The notes below the pieces were generated by a model. The model did no database searches, had not been told where the DNA came from, and saw only the letters and a program-made list of their open reading frames with translations. From Gallionella sp. UBA6045 (lineage in GTDB: Bacteria; Pseudomonadota; Gammaproteobacteria; Burkholderiales; Gallionellaceae), in contig DIYV01000066.1 in assembly GCA_002429165.1 (NCBI GenBank), positions 1-38,415 on the forward strand: a DNA stretch of 38,415 bases, in the 5' to 3' direction. Position numbers and translations under genes: made by a program. Numbering within the stretch: position 1 is the first letter of the stretch; each line of letters starts with the position of its first letter. This document shows, in pieces, positions 33,544 to 38,415 of the stretch.

Positions 33544-34839
33544 CTATTTTTTACCTGGCTGCAACACAAGTGCATCAGCACATTTCAACCCGCTCATCAC
33601 CGCGCCTTCCAGCGTGGCCGGATAATCGCCCGCCGTGTAGTCTCCCGCCAGCAGCAGGCGGGGCAGGGGGGTTTGTTGCACGGGGCGTTGCAGGTTCGGT
33701 GAACAGCAGAACGTGGCGCGCTTTTCGGCGATGACCCTGTACCATCGCGGTTGTTCGGCGACGCCGAATTCCTCGCGCAGTTCCGCGATGACATGTTGCG
33801 CAAGCTCTTCCTGCGACAATTCCTGATGGATACCTTCCGCGCTGATCACTGCGGCGAGCAGTCCGTGTTGTCCGGCGATGCGTCCCTTGTCGAACAGCCA
33901 CTGGCTGTAGCGCTGGTGCAGGCCAAGCATGGGATTGGGCAACGTGACGTGGGCATGATATTGCAGATACACGGTATAGATCGGCTGGTACTCCAGACTG
34001 TCGATCTGTGCGACCGTCTCTGCAAGTTCGGCGATGGGGCGCAGCAACTTGGAAGCGATCACAGGCGGTGTGGCGCAGATGACGTGGCTGAATTGAGTGA
34101 TTCCCTGTGCCGTGGCTATTTCTATTCCATCTTCGAGCGGACGCAGGGTTTCCACGCCGCACCCGATGTGCACCTTTCCGCCGTGCTGCCCGACATAATC
34201 TGCGGCACGTTGCGGGAACAGCGCGGTAAAGTCGATGCGCGGCAGCAGCATATCGCTGTCGGCCCGCGTTTTGTTAAGCGCATCGCGCAGCACGTTGAGC
34301 AGCACCTGTGCGGATGCCTTGTGTATAGGCGTATTCAGCGCGGCGATGCACAGCGGTTCCCAGAGCTTCATGGTGAGGTCTGCATCCTGGCCGTATTGCG
34401 CGAGCAGTTCGGTGACCGTCATGTCGCCGGGCAAACGAAAGTTCATGCGGCGCAGTGCGAGCATGAAACGCGCGGCATTCAGGCGTTCGCCGAATGTCAG
34501 ACCTTGTGCGGTCAGCAGGGCAACCAGGAGATGCAACGGGGCGGGCAGCCGCGGTGCTTTCAGCGAGAACTCGCCGTGCAGATCGAGCTGCAGCGGCAGG
34601 CGCAGGAAATCTTTTTCGGGATTGCCGCCGACCTTTTCGATCATGCGCAGGGTCTGGCGGTAGCAGCCGAGCAGCAGATGCTGGCCGTTGTCGAGCTGCA
34701 TATCGCGGTAAGCCACACCGCGCGCACGCCCGCCGAGTTGCCGGGCGCTTTCAAACACGCTGACCGGAATGCCGCGATCGGCCAACGCGACTGCGGCAGC
34801 CATGCCCGCGTAGCCGCCGCCGATGATGGCAATATTCAA
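33544..34839 (-). CDS. hpnE: Squalene-associated FAD-dependent desaturase HpnE (hydroxysqualene dehydroxylase)
   Basis: Flavoprotein that converts hydroxysqualene to squalene in hopanoid synthesis. The start chosen is TTG at 34839, giving 431 residues that begin NIAIIGGGYAGMAAAVALAD, the FAD-binding dinucleotide motif. A longer reading from TTG 34893 adds 18 residues with no family resemblance. FESARQLGGRARGVAYRD, then LDNGQHLLLGCYRQTL are hallmarks of HpnE. The C-terminal AGDYTAGDYPATLEGAVMSG is the closing FAD motif of the amine-oxidase/desaturase fold. HpnC and HpnD are not in the window. It follows glnD on the same strand and may be co-transcribed. Confidence 0.88.
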   Translation of the reverse strand: MNIAIIGGGYAGMAAAVALADRGIPVSVFESARQLGGRARGVAYRDMQLDNGQHLLLGCYRQTLRMIEKVGGNPEKDFLRLPLQLDLHGEFSLKAPRLPAPLHLLVALLTAQGLTFGERLNAARFMLALRRMNFRLPGDMTVTELLAQYGQDADLTMKLWEPLCIAALNTPIHKASAQVLLNVLRDALNKTRADSDMLLPRIDFTALFPQRAADYVGQHGGKVHIGCGVETLRPLEDGIEIATAQGITQFSHVICATPPVIASKLLRPIAELAETVAQIDSLEYQPIYTVYLQYHAHVTLPNPMLGLHQRYSQWLFDKGRIAGQHGLLAAVISAEGIHQELSQEELAQHVIAELREEFGVAEQPRWYRVIAEKRATFCCSPNLQRPVQQTPLPRLLLAGDYTAGDYPATLEGAVMSGLKCADALVLQPGKK

Positions 34840-34889
34840 GGTGTGCTTCTCACGGTTATCCCCTGTGTCTTGCACGCTGCAACAACCGC

Positions 34890-37562
34890 TCAAACTGCCA
34901 GTATCGCGTTCCGCAGTGCATCTATTTGCCCGGGATCAGCGAGATCTTCGCCGCTGATCCAGAACACATCCTCGGCACGGCTTCCCAAGGTGTTGATCTT
35001 GGCACGGTGCAGGTAGATGTTGTGCTTGTCCAGAATCAGCGCGATGCGCGCCAGCAGCCCCGGACGATCTCCGGCAATCAGCGAGAGCACCAGCATTCCC
35101 TTGTTGTCGGGACTGAGCTCGACCTCGGTGGCGAGCGGGAAGTGTTTCAGTTGGCGGCTGACCCTGCCGGTAGCGGCAGGTGCAATCGGTTTGGCTTGCA
35201 CGATCTGCTGCGCAAGTTCGAACTCGATGTAAGTCATGATGTCGCGATATGCGGTATCGCTGCGCGCAGCTTCCATGATCTGGAAGCTGTTCAGCGCGTA
35301 GCCATGCAGGGTCGTGTGGATCTTGGCCTCGACGATGGTGAAATTCATCCGCGCAAAAAAATCGCAGATGCGCGCAAACAGTCCGCGCTGATCCGTGCAA
35401 TACACCATTACCTGCAATCCTTCGCCGACACGGCTTAGCCGCGTCTTTACAACGGGGTCCGTGGTATTCACCCTGTGCGCCAGCAAGCGGGTATGCCAGG
35501 CGATTTCCTGCGCTTCATGATCCAGGAAATAGCTGTCATCGAGCTGTGCCCACAATAGCTGGTAGGACTCCGGTGTCATCGCGTAAAGATTGAGCGTGGT
35601 GACCGCCTGTTTGCGGATATCGTCGAGGAGATTGGTGACTTTGCCGTCTTTCAGGTAGCGCCGCGTTGCGCGGTACAGGTCTTCTATCAGCTTGGCCTTC
35701 CAGGCATTCCAGATTTTCGGGCTGGTGCCGCGCACATCCGCGACCGTCAGCAAGTACAGCGCGACCAGATAGCGCTCATTCTTGATTTTGGCGGCGAAGC
35801 CTGCGATCACCTCCGGGTCGGACAAATCCTGCTTCTGTGCGGTCGCGGAAAGGCTCAGGTGTTGCTCGACCAGCCATACCACCAGATCGGTGTCGTCGCG
35901 GCTGAGCAGGTGTTGCTTGCAGAATGCCCGGGCGTCCTTCCTGCCGAGCTGCGAATGGTCGCCGCCGCGTCCCTTGGCAATGTCATGGAATAATCCGGCG
36001 ACATACAGCACTTCGGGGCGGGCGAATGCGCCGATCAGCCTGCTGCAATGCGGGTGTTCATGGGCGAACTCCGGCACGGCAAAGCGGCGCAGATTGCGCA
36101 CCACCATCAGGATGTGTTCGTCCACCGTGTAGACATGAAACAGGTCGTGCTGCATCTGTCCGACGATACGCCCGAACGCCGGGATATAGCGGCCGAGTAT
36201 GCCGTATTGATTCATGCGCCGCAGCGTATGCAGCACACCCTGCGGCTGGCGCAGTATGTCCATGAAATGCGCACGGTTAATCGGGTTGCGGCGAAACGCC
36301 GCATCGATCCGATGCTGGGCGCGCCACAGCGCGCGCAGCGTTCTCGCGCTGAAGTCGGTCAGCTCGGGGTGTTTTTGCATCAGCTGGAACAATTCGAAAA
36401 TCGCTTCCGGCGTATGTTCGAACAATTGCTCATCGCGCATATCCAGCAGCGTGCCGATGACCCTGAATCTCTCGTTCAGCGCATGCTGGGGCGGCGTCTC
36501 GCGGAACAGGTGATCATGCAGGCTTTGCAGCAGGATGGTGTTGAACTGGCGTACCGCCAATTTTGTCCGGTAGTAGCGCTGCATCAAATGCTCGCTGGCG
36601 CGACGGTTGGCTGAAGCGGTGATGCCCAATTGTTCGGCAAGCGGTGTCTGGAATTCGAATATCAAACGGTCCTCGCGCCGTTGGGCAAGATAGTGCAGGC
36701 GTATGCGCAATGTTTGCAACAGGGTGTCGTGACGGGCAATCTGGCGCGCCTCGGCCATGCTGATCAGACCTGCCTTGGCAAGTTCGGTCCAGCGTGTGCC
36801 CAGGCCTGCCGCACGGCTGATCCAGGTAACCGTTTGCAGGTCACGCAAGCCTCCGGGGCTTTCTTTCAAATTGGGTTCAAGGTTGTAATCCGTATCGGCA
36901 ATGCGGGCGTGGCGCTGTTGTTGTTCAAGCTGCTTGGCCAGAAAAAATTCGCATGGATCGAGGTATTGCTGCAAAACATTTTGCATTTCCCTGAACAGTC
37001 TTGCATCGCCGGTTATAAGGCGTGCTTCGAGCAGGTTGGTTTGCACGGTGATGTCTGCGGATTCGCTCAGGCACTGCGCCACGGTGCGTATGCTGTGCCC
37101 GACTTCAAGGCCGATGTCCCACAGCATACTGACCAGTTGGTGCAGCTTTTGTTGCAAGGCATCATCCGGCTTGTCGGCTTTCAGCAGGATCAGCAAATCA
37201 ATGTCCGACTTGGGATACAGTTCGCCGCGTCCGTAGCCGCCTACCGCGACCAGCGCGATTGTGTCAGGCATGGAGAGTTGCAGCCATACGTGATGCAGGT
37301 ACCGGTCGATCAGCCGGCTGTGCGCGCTGAGCAGATGCGCCGCCTTGCGGTTTTGCAGAAAGCTTTGTTCGAGGGCTAAACGATCATTGCTTAAAGACTT
37401 GCGCAGCGCGGCAATATTATCATGACCAATGACTTGGCGAGTGTTGTTTGCCCGCCTAGTCAGATGGCCGGTAGTTTCATCATAACCAGCGACTTGGCTG
37501 GCGTCGTTTGCCAGCTTAGTCGAATGGCTAGTTGTTTTATCAGGGAGGGGGAGGGCAGCCAT
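34890..37562 (-). CDS. glnD: Bifunctional [protein-PII] uridylyltransferase/uridylyl-removing enzyme GlnD
   Basis: Nitrogen sensor that adds UMP to PII proteins when glutamine is low and removes it when glutamine is high. An 890-residue protein: nucleotidyltransferase domain with GGYGRGELYPKSDIDLLIL (G108-G109, catalytic D120 and D122), an HD phosphohydrolase domain with GLFHDIAKGRGGDHSQLG (about 520-540), and two ACT domains at the C-terminus (about 720-790 and 820-890) that bind glutamine. The first ~48 residues (KLANDASQVAGYD, then RRANNTRQVIGHD) are a two-fold repeat unlike the family and are encoded by two palindromic elements; normal GlnD sequence starts near ALRKSLSNDRLALEQSF. The ATG at 37562 lies inside the end of map. 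Confidence 0.95.
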   Translation of the reverse strand: MAALPLPDKTTSHSTKLANDASQVAGYDETTGHLTRRANNTRQVIGHDNIAALRKSLSNDRLALEQSFLQNRKAAHLLSAHSRLIDRYLHHVWLQLSMPDTIALVAVGGYGRGELYPKSDIDLLILLKADKPDDALQQKLHQLVSMLWDIGLEVGHSIRTVAQCLSESADITVQTNLLEARLITGDARLFREMQNVLQQYLDPCEFFLAKQLEQQQRHARIADTDYNLEPNLKESPGGLRDLQTVTWISRAAGLGTRWTELAKAGLISMAEARQIARHDTLLQTLRIRLHYLAQRREDRLIFEFQTPLAEQLGITASANRRASEHLMQRYYRTKLAVRQFNTILLQSLHDHLFRETPPQHALNERFRVIGTLLDMRDEQLFEHTPEAIFELFQLMQKHPELTDFSARTLRALWRAQHRIDAAFRRNPINRAHFMDILRQPQGVLHTLRRMNQYGILGRYIPAFGRIVGQMQHDLFHVYTVDEHILMVVRNLRRFAVPEFAHEHPHCSRLIGAFARPEVLYVAGLFHDIAKGRGGDHSQLGRKDARAFCKQHLLSRDDTDLVVWLVEQHLSLSATAQKQDLSDPEVIAGFAAKIKNERYLVALYLLTVADVRGTSPKIWNAWKAKLIEDLYRATRRYLKDGKVTNLLDDIRKQAVTTLNLYAMTPESYQLLWAQLDDSYFLDHEAQEIAWHTRLLAHRVNTTDPVVKTRLSRVGEGLQVMVYCTDQRGLFARICDFFARMNFTIVEAKIHTTLHGYALNSFQIMEAARSDTAYRDIMTYIEFELAQQIVQAKPIAPAATGRVSRQLKHFPLATEVELSPDNKGMLVLSLIAGDRPGLLARIALILDKHNIYLHRAKINTLGSRAEDVFWISGEDLADPGQIDALRNAILAV
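37421..37535 (-). repeat. Tandem palindromic repeat elements, copies 2 and 3, in the 5' end of glnD
   Basis: Two ~60-bp units in tandem (hairpins at 37423-37470 and 37483-37530, same phase, 60 bp apart). Copy nearest the start codon: TAACCA/TGGCTA, CGACT/AGTCG and GCTGGC/GCCAGC with a 7-nt loop at 37503-37509. Second copy: TGACT/AGTCA and GGCG/CGCC, with the outer CCA/TGG pair. Both match the copy at 369-435. Sense orientation relative to glnD. Confidence 0.7.
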
Positions 37563-38328
37563 CGGAAACGGTCAACACTTCAAATCCGGAATCGGTGACG
37601 AGTATGGTGTGCTCGTATTGCGCTGACAGGCTGTGGTCCTTGGTGACCACGGTCCAGCCATCGCCCAGCTGTTTGATGTCCGGTTTGCCGGCATTGATCA
37701 TCGGCTCGATGGTGAAGGTCATGCCGGCTTCGAGTTTCAGGCCGGTCCTGGGGCGGCCGTAATGCAATACCTGCGGTTCATCATGGAAAAGCTGCCCGAT
37801 GCCGTGTCCGCAGAACTCGCGCACCACGCTATAGCCCAGCGGCTCGACAAAGCTCTGAATGGCATGGCCGATATCACCCAGATAGGCACCCGGTTTGACT
37901 GCGCGTATGCCGCGCCACAGCGATTGATAGGTGACTTCGCACAAGCGCCGCGCCTGGATCGACGGTTCCCCGACATAAAACATGCGGCTGCTGTCGCCGT
38001 GATATCTGTCCTTGATCACCGTAATGTCGAGATTGACGATGTCGCCGTTTTTGAGCACCTTGTCGCTCGGTACGCCGTGGCATACCTGATGATTGATCGA
38101 GGTGCAAATGGACTTCGGGTACGGCGTATGTCCGCCCGGAGCGTAGTCGAGCGGGGCAGGAATGGCGTGCTGCACATTGACGATCAGGTCATGGCAGAGT
38201 TTGTCGAGCTCGTTGGTGGTTACGCCCGCCTTGACGAACGGGGCGATGTAATCGAGCACTTCGCTGGTCAGGCGGCCGGCAACGCGCATTTTCTCTATTT
38301 CTTGCGGGGTTTTGATGGAAACTGACAT
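37540..38328 (-). CDS. map: Type I methionine aminopeptidase
   Basis: Removes the initiator Met from new proteins. A 262-residue enzyme with all five metal ligands: D101, D112, H175 (in FCGHGIGQLFHDEP), E208 (in FTIEPMI) and E239 (in QYEHTILV); substrate-binding H84 (in NHQVCHGVP) is present. The start at 38328 gives the standard N-terminus SVSIKTPQEIEKMRVAGRL. The C-terminus ends in an unusual PPPP tail in the 23-nt overlap with glnD. Map, glnD and hpnE read in the same direction and are likely one transcription unit. Confidence 0.95.
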   Translation of the reverse strand: MSVSIKTPQEIEKMRVAGRLTSEVLDYIAPFVKAGVTTNELDKLCHDLIVNVQHAIPAPLDYAPGGHTPYPKSICTSINHQVCHGVPSDKVLKNGDIVNLDITVIKDRYHGDSSRMFYVGEPSIQARRLCEVTYQSLWRGIRAVKPGAYLGDIGHAIQSFVEPLGYSVVREFCGHGIGQLFHDEPQVLHYGRPRTGLKLEAGMTFTIEPMINAGKPDIKQLGDGWTVVTKDHSLSAQYEHTILVTDSGFEVLTVSDGCPPPP

Positions 38329-38415
38329 TAATTTATAGTTGATTACACAATGTTTAAGAATATCACGTGATCTGAATTGTTGACAATTGCGATTGGGAAT
38401 TAAGTTTGCATGATA
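38329..38415 (-). promoter_or_regulatory. Upstream region of map
   Basis: AT-rich and without a gene. It should hold the promoter of the map-glnD-hpnE unit. On the minus strand a TTGTCAACAATTCAGATCAC stretch (around 38370-38389) and AT-rich sequence nearer the start are candidates, but I cannot choose with confidence. Confidence 0.3.

Noticed and set aside
33751..35016. Long plus-strand open frame (421 codons) opposite hpnE
   Set aside because: It mirrors hpnE and the end of glnD, has no recognisable domain, and has a composition (many Cys, His, Gln) typical of antisense shadows.
36048..37379. Plus-strand open frames of 188 and 249 codons opposite glnD
   Set aside because: glnD is certain on the minus strand by motifs over its whole length; these frames are shadows.
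1..38415. CRISPR arrays, tRNA or rRNA genes, IS transposases
   Set aside because: Looked for regularly spaced repeats, conserved rRNA segments, cloverleaf features and transposase motifs; none seen.

Overview
This window looks like part of a beta-proteobacterial chromosome. The best guess is Nitrosomonadales, perhaps Gallionellaceae-like. That rests on GC-rich codon use, a map-glnD pair next to the hopanoid gene hpnE, and several envelope and metal-efflux modules; no rRNA or tRNA is present to confirm it.

Layout. (1) 1-1197: the 3' part of an FGGY carbohydrate kinase. (2) 1453-8088: a decayed PepSY gene, a COG4705 membrane protein, and a TolC-adaptor-RND tripartite pump. (3) About 8428-14492: a candidate island bounded by ~180-bp inverted repeats, holding an Nramp-like transporter, a minimal tyrosine recombinase and a large nuclease-helicase with five C-terminal helicase-associated repeats. 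(4) 14672-19786: a PepSY gene with its own terminator, then an operon of a periplasmic protein, two ABC ATPases and an FtsX-type permease. (5) 20093-27283: a second COG4705 gene, a second tripartite pump (heavy-metal type RND) and a DedA protein. (6) 27627-33311: two copies of a PepSY / response regulator / histidine kinase block separated by a cytochrome c gene. The second copy still carries the truncated 3' end of a duplicated dedA. (7) 33544-38328, minus strand: map, glnD and hpnE, ordinary housekeeping genes.

How it fits together. Both pumps follow a COG4705 gene, and PepSY genes or remnants recur four times. Five promoters (upstream of both COG4705 genes and all three intact PepSY genes) carry direct repeats of a (C/T)TAA(G/T/C) half-site 10-11 bp apart, with a -10-like hexamer 10-11 bp further on. 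That is the binding pattern of QseB/PmrA-type response regulators, and both regulators encoded here are of that type. The simplest reading is one envelope/metal-stress regulon: a QseBC/PmrAB-like circuit driving PepSY proteins, COG4705 membrane proteins and efflux pumps, grown by repeated duplication. The substrates are not known from sequence.

Two other observations stand out. COG4705 proteins contain a four-fold internal repeat that places an Asp in each repeat, which suggests an uncharacterised transporter. A ~60-bp palindromic element sits inside coding sequence in the FGGY kinase (one copy) and at the start of glnD (two tandem copies), with paired base changes that preserve the hairpin.
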